The notes under the pieces: model-generated | The model's database searches: none | What the model was told of the DNA's origin: nothing | Seen by the model: only the letters and a program-made list of their open reading frames with translations | Program-made: the position numbers and the translations under genes | Assembly: GCF_000308295.2 (NCBI RefSeq) | Contig: NZ_HG326652.1 | Location: 1,118,392 to 1,182,391 of the forward strand | Origin: Afipia birgiae 34632 | GTDB taxonomy: Bacteria; Pseudomonadota; Alphaproteobacteria; Rhizobiales; Xanthobacteraceae | Direction: 5' to 3' | Length of the DNA stretch: 64,000 nucleotides | Part shown: positions 15,133-24,694 of the stretch, one piece after another | Position numbering within the stretch: the stretch's first letter is position 1 | Layout: every line of letters starts with the position of its first letter

Positions 15133-16071
15133 TCAATCCCGCACACTGTTCAGGAATTCCACCAGCGCCGCGTTGACCTCGTCGGGGCGCTCCTGCTGGA
15201 TCCAGTGACCCGCGCCTTCGATCAATAGCTTGCGCCGGAGGTTGGGCAGCACGCGGTCCATTTCAGTGACACGCTTTCCACCGATAATGCCGGTGACGAC
15301 AGAGTCATTTGCCCCCGCGATGAAGATCGAGGGCTGATGGATTTTCGCGCCGTGCCACGGAGCGGTCAGCTCCCAGTTCCGGTCGATGTTGCGATACCAG
15401 TTCAGGCCACCGCGAAAGCCGGTGCGCGTGTAGGTCTCAACCACATGCGCCAGGTCCTGCTCGCTGACCCAGGCTGGGCGGGAGCGCACCTTCGCCGGAT
15501 CGCCCAGAAAACCTTGTCCGTCTTTCAGGAACAGGGACGAGTCGACGCCGAAGGTGACAGCGCGCATCGTGAAGCCGACATCGCGCTCGAACTCGGCTTC
15601 CGCCACACCCGGCTTCTGGAAGTACTGCCAGTAGAAGTTGTTGACGCCGCTCTTCGCCAGCGTATCGAGCGGCCGCTCACGTCCCCGCCAGGGTGGCGGA
15701 ACGCTCAGGCCGCCGACGGCGGTGAAGATATCAGGTCTGAACAGGGCGGCATGCCAGGCGACCGGCGCGCCCCAATCATGGCCGATGATGATCGCCCTGG
15801 TTTCGCCCAGCGCCGCGACCAGCGCGACCATGTCGCCGACCAGATCGAAGATTGAGTAGGCCTCGATGTTCTTTGGTGCCGAGGTCCGACCGAAGCCGCG
15901 CATGTCTGGCGCGACGACATGGAAACCTGCTGCGGCGATGGCCGGCAGCTGGTGCCGCCACGAATGCGACAGTTCGGGCCAGCCATGGCAGAGCAGCACC
16001 AGCGGCCCGGAGCCCTGTTCAGTGACAAAAATCTCAATCCCGTTGGCTGAGATCATCCGCGATGACGACAT
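15133..16071 (-). CDS. epoxide-hydrolase-type alpha/beta hydrolase
   Basis: This 312-residue alpha/beta hydrolase has the oxyanion motif HGWPE (residues 29-33) and an aspartate nucleophile in GHDWGAP (Asp99). A late His sits in GAGHWIQQE near residue 292, and GANDSVV is a likely acid-loop region. Asp rather than Ser at the nucleophile elbow, together with HGWP, marks the epoxide hydrolase/haloalkane dehalogenase group, and the length fits epoxide hydrolases. The substrate is unknown. It is convergent with rlpA and its start lies about 110 bp from that of the divergent carboxypeptidase gene. Confidence 0.87.
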   Translation of the reverse strand: MSSSRMISANGIEIFVTEQGSGPLVLLCHGWPELSHSWRHQLPAIAAAGFHVVAPDMRGFGRTSAPKNIEAYSIFDLVGDMVALVAALGETRAIIIGHDWGAPVAWHAALFRPDIFTAVGGLSVPPPWRGRERPLDTLAKSGVNNFYWQYFQKPGVAEAEFERDVGFTMRAVTFGVDSSLFLKDGQGFLGDPAKVRSRPAWVSEQDLAHVVETYTRTGFRGGLNWYRNIDRNWELTAPWHGAKIHQPSIFIAGANDSVVTGIIGGKRVTEMDRVLPNLRRKLLIEGAGHWIQQERPDEVNAALVEFLNSVRD

Positions 16072-16184
16072 CGACTTTCTGCCTCTTTTCAGGATTTGAG
16101 GGCCGCAGGCATAGCCGCGACGGCCAGCCGCACGTTGTTTGGTACCAGCCCAACTGTTACAAGGCGATCCTCAGGAATCTCGAC

Positions 16185-17435
16185 ATGGCAGCCATTCTCA
16201 CAACATCCCGGATTCGCGGACGCCGGACTGGGCGGTTCTGGCCGCTGGTGGCTGTCGTCCTGACGGCCGGTGTTGCGCTGGGCGGCATGGCCTATGCCGC
16301 CAACAATAGCGTGCAGGGTGCCAAGAAGGAGGATGGATACGAGGTTGATGCGCCGACCGCGATCCTGATCGAAGCGAAATCCGGCAGCATCCTGTTCGAG
16401 AAGAATGCCGACGACTTGCGCGCGCCGTCCAGCATGATGAAGCTGATGACCGCCGAGGTGGTTTTCAATGCGCTCAAGAAGGGCGAGATCAAGCCCACCG
16501 ATGAATTCAGGATCAGCGAGAACACCTGGCGCAAGGGCGGTGCGCCGTCCGGTGGCTCGACCATGTTCGCGGCAATCAACAGCCGTGTCAGCGTCGACGA
16601 TCTGCTTCGCGGCGCGGTGATCCAGAGCGGCAACGATTCCTGCATGGCGCTGGCCGAGGGTCTGTCGAACACTGAGGCCGCCTTCGCTGAGCGGATGACC
16701 AAACGCGCGCGTGAACTCGGGCTGACGAAATCGACCTTTGCGAATTCCACCGGCCTGCCGGACCCCGGCAACAAGATGACCGTGCGCGAACTGGCAATGC
16801 TCGCGCGCCACATCGTCCTGACGTATCCGGACAATTACAAACTGTTCGGCGAGCGTGAATTCACCTGGAACAAGATCCGCCAGCAGAACCGCAACCCGCT
16901 GCTGACGATGCTTGAAGGCGCCGACGGCATGAAGACCGGCTACACCAAGGAAGGCGGCTACGGCATGGTCGGCTCTGCCGTGCAAAACGGTCTGCGGCTG
17001 ATCGTGGTCGTCAACGGTCTTGAGGATTCCGACGACCGCGCGGCAGAAGCGAAGAAACTGCTCGAATGGGGGTTCCGCAACTTCGAGGCGCGAACGCTGT
17101 TCGCCGCGGATCAGGCCGTCGGTTACGCCAAGGTTTTCGGCGGCGATAGCCGCTCCGTCAAACTCGCGAGCCCCGAACCGATCAAGGTCATGGTGCAGCG
17201 AAACGGCACCGACAAGCTGGTTGCGCGTATCGTTTATACGGGGCCGGTGCGTGCGCCGGTCCAGCCCGGCCAGCGGATTGGCGTCTTGAAGGTCTGGCGC
17301 GGCAGCAACATCGCGATGGAGGCTCCTCTGGTTGCCGCAGAGCCGGTCGCGACAGGTTCAACGACCCGCCGCGCGATCGACGGCGCCAGCGAGTTGGTCA
17401 TCGGCCTGTTCCGCGCCGGCGCGGAGAAACTGTAA
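16185..17435 (+). CDS. D-alanyl-D-alanine carboxypeptidase (PBP5/6-type)
   Basis: The start is set at ATG 16185 (MAAILTTSRIRG), with AGGA 8 nt upstream; the frame upstream to 16062 lacks family character. The 416-residue protein has an N-terminal membrane/signal helix (FWPLVAVVLTAGVALGGMAY). The penicillin-binding triad is complete: SMMK near residues 83-86, SGN near 147 and KTG near 249. A C-terminal PBP5-type domain follows. It trims the terminal D-Ala of peptidoglycan stem peptides in the periplasm. The stop is 1 bp from tmk, so it may head the tmk-holB operon. Confidence 0.92.
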   Translation: MAAILTTSRIRGRRTGRFWPLVAVVLTAGVALGGMAYAANNSVQGAKKEDGYEVDAPTAILIEAKSGSILFEKNADDLRAPSSMMKLMTAEVVFNALKKGEIKPTDEFRISENTWRKGGAPSGGSTMFAAINSRVSVDDLLRGAVIQSGNDSCMALAEGLSNTEAAFAERMTKRARELGLTKSTFANSTGLPDPGNKMTVRELAMLARHIVLTYPDNYKLFGEREFTWNKIRQQNRNPLLTMLEGADGMKTGYTKEGGYGMVGSAVQNGLRLIVVVNGLEDSDDRAAEAKKLLEWGFRNFEARTLFAADQAVGYAKVFGGDSRSVKLASPEPIKVMVQRNGTDKLVARIVYTGPVRAPVQPGQRIGVLKVWRGSNIAMEAPLVAAEPVATGSTTRRAIDGASELVIGLFRAGAEKL

Positions 17436-17436
17436 C

Positions 17437-18129
17437 ATGGCTGACGCCGTCAAACCGAAACAGCCGCCGCGCGGGCGCTTCATTACCTTTGAAGGCGGCG
17501 AAGGCTCCGGCAAATCAACTCAGATCCAGTTGCTGGCGGACCGGCTCAACGCCGCCAAGCTGCGGACGATTACGACGCGCGAGCCCGGCGGATCGGCGGG
17601 AGCGGAAATCATCCGGCATCTGTTGCTCTCGGGCATGGCAAAAGCGTTCGGTCCTGAGACGGAGTCCCTGCTGTTCGCCGCTGCGCGCGACGACCACGTC
17701 AGTCAGGTGATTGAGCCGGCGCTGGCGCAGGGAACATGGGTGCTGTGTGACCGCTTCACGGATTCGACGCGGGTCTATCAGGGCGAACTTGGGAAGGTCG
17801 ATCCGAAACTGATCCGAGCAATGGAGCGCGTCACCATCGGCAATCTCAAACCCGACCTCACGATCATTCTGGACGTGCCGGTCACGATTGGCATGGAGCG
17901 TGCGCTCAAGCGGCGCGGATCGGCGGTGCCCGATCGCTTCGAAGGCGAGGGCGTCAGCTTTCACGAGAAACTGCGCAACGCCTATCGCAAGATAGCCGAA
18001 GGCGATCCCCAGCGCTGCGCATTGGTGGATGCCGATGCCGATGCCAAGACTGTCGCGGAGCGGGTGTGGAAGGCCTTGCGCGATCATCTGTTCACCGTGG
18101 CTATCGCTCGCGAGACCACCAAGGCATGA
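17437..18129 (+). CDS. tmk: thymidylate kinase
   Basis: The 230-residue enzyme phosphorylates dTMP to dTDP in the cytoplasm. The P-loop GGEGSGKST lies near residues 20-28, the DR motif in LCDRFTDSTRVYQGELG, and the Arg-rich lid region near residue 150. Start ATG 17437 is 1 bp after the carboxypeptidase stop; in-frame sequence further upstream is that gene's other frame. holB overlaps its stop by 4 nt (ATGA). The tmk-holB pairing is widespread in bacteria. Confidence 0.95.
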   Translation: MADAVKPKQPPRGRFITFEGGEGSGKSTQIQLLADRLNAAKLRTITTREPGGSAGAEIIRHLLLSGMAKAFGPETESLLFAAARDDHVSQVIEPALAQGTWVLCDRFTDSTRVYQGELGKVDPKLIRAMERVTIGNLKPDLTIILDVPVTIGMERALKRRGSAVPDRFEGEGVSFHEKLRNAYRKIAEGDPQRCALVDADADAKTVAERVWKALRDHLFTVAIARETTKA

Positions 18130-19187
18130 GCGCGCGGTCATCCGAACCAGAGACTGCGATCCCCGCGCCGCGTGAAACAACCGGGCTGTTCGGGCATCGC
18201 GACGCCGAGCAGACGTTGCTGGCGGCCTATCGCAGCGGACGCATTCCGCATGCGTGGCTGATCGGCGGCGCGCAGGGTGTCGGCAAGGCAACTCTGGCCT
18301 ATCGCATGGCGCGGTTTGTGCTCGCCCATTCCGACCCTGCTGCGCAAGCCGTACAAAATGCCGACAGCCTTTATGTCGATCAGGATCATCCAGTGGCGCG
18401 ACAGGTCGCCAACGGAAGCCACGGCGGTTTGCTGACGCTGGAGCGCACAGCCAACGAGAAGGGCACGATGCGGACCGTCATCACAGTGGACGAGTCGCGA
18501 GAGACCATCGGATTTTTCGGTTCGACCGCCGCATCCGTCGGCGGCTGGCGCGTGTGCGTGGTCGATACCGTGGATGAACTCAACGCCAACGCCTCCAACG
18601 CGCTACTCAAGATCCTCGAAGAGCCGCCAGCACGCTCGCTGTTCCTGCTGATCAGTCACGCACCGGCGCGCGTACTCGCCACCATTCAGTCGCGGTGCCG
18701 GAAGCTGCCATTGCGGCCGCTAGAGACGGATGAGGTCATTCAGGCCGCGGCTGAGGCAGGCGGGTTGACTCGCCGCGATCCGGCGCTGGCTGAGGCAGCT
18801 GAAGCGGCGGAGGGAAGCGTGGCGCGGGCGCTGACGCTGCTTGGCGGGCAATCGCTCGGGCTTCATCAGCGTACGCTTGAACTCCTCAACCGCCTGCCGC
18901 AACTCGATCAACGTGCGCTTCATGCCCTCGGCGATGCGCTTCCGCTGAACGACCGAGTCGGGTTGAAGGCCTTTATCGACACCGTCGACCGCTGGCTGAC
19001 CGGGCATCTGCACGCGCCTGATGCCGGCGCAAACCTGCCGCGCCTTGCACGGCTTGCCGAGGTATGGGAAAAGATCAACAGTGCCGCGCGCGACACGGAA
19101 AGCTTCAATCTGGAGCGAAAACCGTTGGTTTTCTCAGTATTTGGAATGCTCGCCGAAGCCACAGCGGCCCGCCCGCAGGCTCGCTAG
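18126..19187 (+). CDS. holB: DNA polymerase III subunit delta'
   Basis: This 353-residue clamp-loader subunit has a degenerate P-loop GGAQGVGKAT near residue 48 and the sensor-like NASNALLKILEEPP motif typical of delta'/gamma AAA+ modules. The zinc-binding cysteines of E. coli delta' are not seen. The C-terminal helical domain is present. Start ATG 18126 overlaps the tmk stop; a longer frame from 18066 belongs to tmk sequence. It helps load the sliding clamp at the replication fork. Confidence 0.92.
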   Translation: MSARSSEPETAIPAPRETTGLFGHRDAEQTLLAAYRSGRIPHAWLIGGAQGVGKATLAYRMARFVLAHSDPAAQAVQNADSLYVDQDHPVARQVANGSHGGLLTLERTANEKGTMRTVITVDESRETIGFFGSTAASVGGWRVCVVDTVDELNANASNALLKILEEPPARSLFLLISHAPARVLATIQSRCRKLPLRPLETDEVIQAAAEAGGLTRRDPALAEAAEAAEGSVARALTLLGGQSLGLHQRTLELLNRLPQLDQRALHALGDALPLNDRVGLKAFIDTVDRWLTGHLHAPDAGANLPRLARLAEVWEKINSAARDTESFNLERKPLVFSVFGMLAEATAARPQAR

Positions 19188-19270
19188 CTGGACAATCGCA
19201 GCGGTTTAGCAGCACCCCGTTTGAGTGATCGCGCGCACGTCGGCGCCGTTTGAAATTCTAAGGAAGCGTT

Positions 19271-21220
19271 ATGGCCAAAGCCAAGAAAACCGCCGCGAAG
19301 AAGAAAAGGAAAGCAAGCAAAGCGGCTCGCAAGGCAGCGCCCCGGCGCGCGACGGTTTCCCCGAAAAAGAAGGGACGCAAGGCAGCTGCCAAAAAGACAG
19401 CAAAAAAAGCTGTCAAGAAAACTGCAAAGAAAGCCGTCAAAAAAACGGCCAAGAAAGTTGCGAAGAAAGCAGCAGCAAAACGCTCCGGCAAGAAGGTCGC
19501 AGTCAAAAAGGCCGGCGCCAAGAAACCCGCCCAAACGTCAACTACGAAGAAGCGTTCCGCGAAAGTCGCCGTAAAGGCGGCGAAACCTGCCAAGCCCGTG
19601 ACAACGAAGGCACCGGCAAAACCTGCGAAGCCGAAAGCAACGGCGGTTCCGCAGAGTGTCGCAAGCGCGCGCTCCAAGAATTCATTCTACATCACGACCG
19701 CGATCGCTTACCCGAACGGTGCGCCACACATCGGCCACGCCTATGAAGCGATTGCAACCGATGCGCTCGCACGCTTTCAGCGTCTCGACGGCAAGGACGT
19801 GTTTTTCCTGACCGGCACCGACGAGCACGGCCAGAAGATGATCCAGACGGCGCAGAAGGAAAACATGACGCCGATGGATCTGGCGACGCGCAACGCCGAG
19901 CGATTCAAGGAGATGGATCAGCGCCTGAACATTTCCTACGACCGGTTCATTCGCACCTCGGAGTCCGTGCATCACAAGTCGTCACAGGAAATCTGGAAAC
20001 GGATGCTGGTGAACGACGACATATATCTCGACAGCTACGCTGGCTGGTACTCCGTGCGTGACGAAGCCTATTACGCCGAAGACGAAACCGTTGTCGGCGA
20101 AGACCAGGTGCGCCGCGGCCCGCAAGGCACGCCGGTCGAGTGGGTCGAGGAGAAGAGCTATTTCTTCAGGCTCTCCGCCTATGAGGATAAGTTGCTCGCG
20201 CTGTATGAGAATCAGCCGGACTTCATCGGTCCGGACTCCCGCAAGAACGAAGTCATCAGCTTCGTCAAAAGCGGGCTTAAGGATCTCTCGATCTCGCGCA
20301 CCACGTTCGATTGGGGCGTGAAGGTGCCGGACGACGAAGGACACGTGATGTATGTCTGGGTCGATGCCCTGACCAACTACATCACCGGCGTCGGTTTTCC
20401 GGACGAGGGCGACGCGAACTGGCATTATTGGCCGGCCGATGTCCACATCATCGGCAAGGACATCATTCGCTTTCATGCGGTGTACTGGCCGGCATTTCTG
20501 ATGTCGGCGGGCATTCCCGTGCAGAAACGCGTCTTTGCGCACGGCTTCCTGTTCAATCGCGGCGAGAAAATGTCGAAGTCGGTCGGTAACGTGGTCGACC
20601 CGTTCAGTCTTGCGGATGCGTACGGCGTCGATCAGCTCCGCTACTTCTTCCTGCGCGAGGTGCCGTTCGGTCAGGACGGCAACTACAACCACGAAGCCAT
20701 CGTTGCGCGCACCAACGCGGATCTCGCCAACGACCTTGGCAATCTGGCGCAGCGCTCGCTGTCGATGATCGGTAAGCAGTACCAAGGTGTACTGCCGGAG
20801 CCCGGCGCGTTCAGTGACAACGACAAGGCCATTCTCGCCATGGCAGACGGCATGCTCGAACAGGCGCGCACCGCCATGAGCACGCAGCAGATTCATCACG
20901 CGCTCAATGCGATCTGGGCCGTGGTGGCCGAGGCCAATCGCTATTTCGCGGGTGAGGCGCCATGGGCACTCGCCAAGACCGATCCTGCGCGCCAGCAGAC
21001 CGTGCTGTATGTTACCGCTGAGGTTGTGCGGCAGATTGCAATCCTCGCTCAGCCCGCGATGCCGGATGCATGCGCCAAGCTGCTCGATATTCTCGGGATT
21101 GCGCCGGACGCGCGGGACTTCGCGGCACTCGGCACGCGGATCAAGGGTGGCGCGCAATTGCCGCCGCCCGCACCGATTTTTCCGCGTTACGTCGAACCTA
21201 AAGAAGATTCGCCGAGTTAA
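19271..21220 (+). CDS. metG: methionyl-tRNA synthetase with a 135-residue histone-H1-like N-terminal tail
   Basis: The catalytic part (about residues 136-649) is a short-form class I MetRS, with HIGH-type HIGHAYEA near residue 153 and KMSKSVGN near 432. No C-terminal tRNA-binding domain is visible. The first 135 residues are almost only Lys, Ala, Val, Arg, Thr and Pro in repeats such as [14 protein letters not shown], like bacterial histone-H1-type tails. AAGGA precedes ATG 19271 and no ATG occurs in frame before the catalytic domain, so the tail should be translated. It may bind tRNA or DNA; that role is inferred. Confidence 0.95.
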   Translation: MAKAKKTAAKKKRKASKAARKAAPRRATVSPKKKGRKAAAKKTAKKAVKKTAKKAVKKTAKKVAKKAAAKRSGKKVAVKKAGAKKPAQTSTTKKRSAKVAVKAAKPAKPVTTKAPAKPAKPKATAVPQSVASARSKNSFYITTAIAYPNGAPHIGHAYEAIATDALARFQRLDGKDVFFLTGTDEHGQKMIQTAQKENMTPMDLATRNAERFKEMDQRLNISYDRFIRTSESVHHKSSQEIWKRMLVNDDIYLDSYAGWYSVRDEAYYAEDETVVGEDQVRRGPQGTPVEWVEEKSYFFRLSAYEDKLLALYENQPDFIGPDSRKNEVISFVKSGLKDLSISRTTFDWGVKVPDDEGHVMYVWVDALTNYITGVGFPDEGDANWHYWPADVHIIGKDIIRFHAVYWPAFLMSAGIPVQKRVFAHGFLFNRGEKMSKSVGNVVDPFSLADAYGVDQLRYFFLREVPFGQDGNYNHEAIVARTNADLANDLGNLAQRSLSMIGKQYQGVLPEPGAFSDNDKAILAMADGMLEQARTAMSTQQIHHALNAIWAVVAEANRYFAGEAPWALAKTDPARQQTVLYVTAEVVRQIAILAQPAMPDACAKLLDILGIAPDARDFAALGTRIKGGAQLPPPAPIFPRYVEPKEDSPS

Positions 21221-21225
21221 GCCTG

Positions 21226-22020
21226 ATGCTTGTCGATAGTCACTGTCATCTCGATTTCCCTGACTTCGCCAACGATCTCGACGCCATTGTCGCGCGCGCC
21301 GAGGCAGCCGGAGTCGGGCGCATTGTCACGATCTCGACACGCGTGCGCCGGATTGAATCGCTGCTGGCGATCACCGCGCGGTTTCCGAACGTCTATTGCT
21401 CGGTTGGTACCCACCCTCACAATGCCGATGAGGAGGACGGTATCACCTCGGATGAACTAATTGCGTTGACGAAGCATCCGAAAGTCGTGGCGCTGGGCGA
21501 GGCGGGGCTTGATAATTTCTATAAGGACGGATCGCCGGAGGCGCAGGAGCGGGGCTTTCGGGCACACATCGCGGCGGCAAGGGCAACCGGTCTGCCATTG
21601 GTGATTCATACGCGTGAAGCTGATGAGGCCTGTGGCCGTATTCTCGAGGACGAGATCGCAAAGGGGCCGTTCAAGGCTGTGCTGCATTGCTATACCGGCG
21701 GTCGAGATCTTGCGATGAAAGCTGTCGCGCTGGGATTGTCGGTCTCCTTCACCGGCATCCTGACATTCAAGAATTCGCAGGCAATCCGTGATATCGCAGC
21801 CGAGCTGCCTGCGGACCGCATCATGGTCGAGACCGACGCGCCGTATCTCGCACCGGGGAAATTCCGCGGCAAGCGCAACGAACCGTCCTTCGTGGTCGAG
21901 ACCGCGAGGGTGCTCGCGGAGACGCGCGGCGTTTCGCTCGACGAGATCGCGCAGCAGACCACGGAAAACTTCTTCCGGCTGTTCGACAAGGTGCCGCGCC
22001 CGGACGCAAAAGCTGCATGA
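21226..22020 (+). CDS. TatD-family metal-dependent hydrolase
   Basis: The 264-residue TIM-barrel hydrolase begins MLVDSHCHLDFP, giving the HxH metal site, and continues with GTHPHNAD, GEAGLDNF, VIHTRE, LHCYTGG and VETDAPYL. These are the standard TatD ligands and signatures. Family members are 3'-5' DNA exonucleases or related nucleases. It begins 5 bp after the metG stop and overlaps the next gene by 4 nt (ATGA); metG-tatD-MBL is a common alphaproteobacterial order. Confidence 0.93.
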   Translation: MLVDSHCHLDFPDFANDLDAIVARAEAAGVGRIVTISTRVRRIESLLAITARFPNVYCSVGTHPHNADEEDGITSDELIALTKHPKVVALGEAGLDNFYKDGSPEAQERGFRAHIAAARATGLPLVIHTREADEACGRILEDEIAKGPFKAVLHCYTGGRDLAMKAVALGLSVSFTGILTFKNSQAIRDIAAELPADRIMVETDAPYLAPGKFRGKRNEPSFVVETARVLAETRGVSLDEIAQQTTENFFRLFDKVPRPDAKAA

Positions 22021-22817
22021 CGGTGACCTTGACCATTCTCGGTTCCGGATCGTCCGCCGGTGTGCCGCGTCCGGCGCTGGGGTGGGGCGCCTGCGATCCC
22101 AACAATCCGAAGAACCGCCGCCGCCGCTGTTCACTGCTGGTGGAGAGGGCGGGTGCGAATGGCATCACGCGTGTGCTGATCGACACGTCGCCGGACCTGC
22201 GCGAGCAATTGATCGATGCAAACGTGGATCATCTTGAAGCGACGTTCCTGACCCACGAGCACGCCGACCAGACCCACGGCATCGACGATCTTCGCTCCGT
22301 GGTGCTGCATCAGCGCAAGCGGATTCCGGTTTATCTTAACAAATCGACCGGCAAGGACATCCTGCTGCGCTTCTCATACTGCTTCGAGCAAGCGCCAGGC
22401 AGCGACTATCCGGCGATTCTCGAAAAGCGATCGATCGAGGCAGGTGAAACCGAGAGCATCAAGGGGAAGGGCGGTTCCCTCGCCCTGACCGCGTTTCTGG
22501 TTCAGCATGGCAGTATTCCGGCGCTCGGCTACCGCATCGGCGACGCTGCTTATACGCCGGACCTTCACGACATTCCTTCCGAAAGCTTTCACGCGCTGGA
22601 AGATCTCGATCTCTGGATCATCGACGCGCTGCGCTATGCGCCGCATCCGAGCCATTTCAGCCTCGACGATGCGCTGTCATGGATATCGAAGTTCAAGCCG
22701 CGCCGCGCGGTCCTGACGAATCTGCATTCCGACCTCGACTACGACGTGCTGCAGGCGAAATTGCCCCCCGGTATCGAGGTTGGTTACGACGGGATGCGGC
22801 TGACGATAGACGCGTGA
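22017..22817 (+). CDS. PhnP-like MBL-fold hydrolase with a His-to-Gln change in the metal motif
   Basis: This 266-residue metallo-beta-lactamase-fold protein resembles PhnP/RNase Z relatives: ILGSGSSAGVPRP at the N-terminus, then THEHADQTHGIDDLR, VQHGSIPALGYRIG, YTPDLHDI and TNLHSDLDYD. The motif reads H-x-H-x-D-Q instead of H-x-H-x-D-H, so one zinc ligand is replaced while the other likely ligands remain. The start overlaps the tatD stop (ATGA). It is probably a phosphodiesterase; the substrate is unknown. Confidence 0.88.
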   Translation: MTVTLTILGSGSSAGVPRPALGWGACDPNNPKNRRRRCSLLVERAGANGITRVLIDTSPDLREQLIDANVDHLEATFLTHEHADQTHGIDDLRSVVLHQRKRIPVYLNKSTGKDILLRFSYCFEQAPGSDYPAILEKRSIEAGETESIKGKGGSLALTAFLVQHGSIPALGYRIGDAAYTPDLHDIPSESFHALEDLDLWIIDALRYAPHPSHFSLDDALSWISKFKPRRAVLTNLHSDLDYDVLQAKLPPGIEVGYDGMRLTIDA

Positions 22818-22820
22818 ACG

Positions 22821-24467
22821 TCAGGCGGAGATCGCTTTTGCGGAATTCGCCTGATCGCGCAGCATGAACTTCTGGATCTTGCCGGTCGATGTTTTCGGAA
22901 TCGCGCCGAACACCACGGACTTCGGCGACTTGAATCCCGGCAATACGCTTTTGCAATAAGCCAGGATTTCAGCCTCAGTCGCGGTCGCGCCTTCCTTCAG
23001 TTCGACGAAGGCGCAGGGCACCTCGCCCCATTTGGGATCTGGCTTGGCAACCACGGCGGCAAAGAGAATTGCCGGGTGCTTGTACAAAACGTCTTCGACC
23101 TCGACCGAGGAAATGTTCTCGCCGCCTGAAATGATGATGTCCTTGGACCGGTCCTTGATGATGACGTAACCGAACTCATCGAGCACACCGAGATCGCCGG
23201 TGTGAAACCAGCCGCCTTCGAACGCTTCCTTGGTCGCCTTTTCGTTCTTCAGGTAACCCTTCATGACGATGTTACCGCGGAACATGACTTCGCCGATGGT
23301 TTCGCCGTCGCGCGGCACCGGATGCATGGTGTCGGGATCGAGCACGGTGACGGCTTCCTGGAGCGGATAGGGCACGCCCTGACGGCGCTTGAGCTGCGCG
23401 CGCTGGTCCGCCGGCAGGTCATCCCAGCCGGGTTGTTCGGCGCACACTGAAGCGGGGCCATAGACCTCGGTCAGGCCGTAGACATGGGTCAGTTTGATCC
23501 CGATGTTTTCCGCGCCCTCGAGCACGGCCACGGGCGGTGCGGCGCCTGCGATCAATCCAACGACCGGCTTTGTGGACTTGCCCTTGGGGGCGCCGGGCGC
23601 GTTAATCAGCGTATTGAACACAATCGGCGCGCCGCACATGTGAGTCACGCCGTGGGCCTTGATCAGCTCGAAGATCTTGGCAGGATCGACCTTGCGCAGG
23701 CAGACATTGATCCCGGCCGACGCAGCGATGGTCCATGGGAAGCACCAGCCGTTGCAATGGAACATCGGCAGCGTCCAGAGATAGATCGGATGGGCGCCGA
23801 GACCGCCCGCGAGGATGTTGCTGACCGCGTTCAGATACGCGCCGCGATAATGCGTCACGACGCCCTTGGGATTGCCTGTGGTGCCGGAAGTGTAGCCCAG
23901 CGCAATCGCGTCCCATTCGTCCTGCGGCTGCAGCCACGCAAACTCAGGATCGCCGGACGCGACGGCCGCCTCGTACTCGAGTTCGCCAATGCGCTTGCCG
24001 CCGACGAAGGCTGCATCTTCCACATCAATCACCAACGGCTTTGGGCCTTTCATCAGGCCCAGCGCATCCGAGATCACACCGGTGAATTCAGGATCGACCA
24101 GAATGATCCTGGCGCCGCCGTGGTCTAGCTGGAACGCGATCGAGGCTGCATCCAGCCGGATGTTGAGCGCATTGAGCACGCCGCCAGCCATAGGCACTGC
24201 GAAATGGACCTCGTTCATGGCCGGAATGTTCGGCAACATCGCTGCGACGGTGTCGCCGCGCTGAATGCCGCGCCTGGCGAGGAACGACGCGAAGCGCTTG
24301 CAGCGCTCATAGGTCTGCGCCCAGGTGAAGCTGCGGCCTTCATAGACCGCGCTGGTGTGGTCGGGATACACGCTGGCGCTGCGGACCAGGAAGCTGAGTG
24401 GCGACAGCGGGACGTAGTTGGCTGCGTTCTTGTCCAGACCGATGCTGTATTGACCTTGGCTGCTCAT
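22821..24467 (-). CDS. acyl-CoA synthetase (AMP-forming, medium/long-chain type)
   Basis: ATG 24467 behind GGAGG gives a 548-residue protein (MSSQGQYSIGLDKNAANYVP); the frame upstream to 24593 is unlikely to be translated. It has the AMP-binding motif YTSGTTGNPKGV near residue 190, GLTEVYGP near 335, GWFHTGDLG near 420, RSKDIIISGGENISS near 440 and the acyl-adenylate lysine in PKTSTGKIQK near the end. It activates a fatty or aromatic acid to its CoA thioester. It is convergent with the MBL gene (3 bp gap). A palindrome 190 bp upstream could be an operator. Confidence 0.92.
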   Translation of the reverse strand: MSSQGQYSIGLDKNAANYVPLSPLSFLVRSASVYPDHTSAVYEGRSFTWAQTYERCKRFASFLARRGIQRGDTVAAMLPNIPAMNEVHFAVPMAGGVLNALNIRLDAASIAFQLDHGGARIILVDPEFTGVISDALGLMKGPKPLVIDVEDAAFVGGKRIGELEYEAAVASGDPEFAWLQPQDEWDAIALGYTSGTTGNPKGVVTHYRGAYLNAVSNILAGGLGAHPIYLWTLPMFHCNGWCFPWTIAASAGINVCLRKVDPAKIFELIKAHGVTHMCGAPIVFNTLINAPGAPKGKSTKPVVGLIAGAAPPVAVLEGAENIGIKLTHVYGLTEVYGPASVCAEQPGWDDLPADQRAQLKRRQGVPYPLQEAVTVLDPDTMHPVPRDGETIGEVMFRGNIVMKGYLKNEKATKEAFEGGWFHTGDLGVLDEFGYVIIKDRSKDIIISGGENISSVEVEDVLYKHPAILFAAVVAKPDPKWGEVPCAFVELKEGATATEAEILAYCKSVLPGFKSPKSVVFGAIPKTSTGKIQKFMLRDQANSAKAISA

Positions 24468-24659
24468 GGTTCGGACCTCCCGGTTACTGCCGTTCTCAAA
24501 CTCGCAAGGCTGGCGGGCATTTGCATCAGGTTCTACAGCGGCGACATTTCCGGTCAATGATCGCGCCGCGTCCGCTTGCGGAGGGCGGCGCACGGATCGG
24601 AGTCTACGCTGATGAGGCTGCGAGTTTCTTAGAGATCACTTTAGCCATCTAATGTTTGA

Positions 24660-24677
24660 TATCGATAAAAATCGATA
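24660..24677. promoter_or_regulatory. AT-rich perfect palindrome, possible operator
   Basis: TATCGAT-AAAA-ATCGATA lies in an unusually AT-rich patch, 190 bp upstream of the acyl-CoA synthetase start. The 7-bp half-sites suit a dimeric HTH regulator such as a TetR- or GntR-type fatty-acid regulator; the regulator is unknown. Confidence 0.4.
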
Positions 24678-24694
24678 AGTATTTGAATTATATG

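Noticed and set aside
19290-19660. Short tandem repeats that might suggest a CRISPR or minisatellite
   Set aside because: Units are irregular Lys/Ala codons in frame with MetRS, with no spacers; they are coding low-complexity sequence. No CRISPR array was seen anywhere in the window.
19982-21157. 391-codon minus-strand open frame within metG
   Set aside because: Fully antisense to the MetRS catalytic domain and without any recognisable motif.
24468-24593. N-terminal extension of the acyl-CoA synthetase
   Set aside because: ATG 24467 has a strong GGAGG and gives the family N-terminus; the extension is not family-like.
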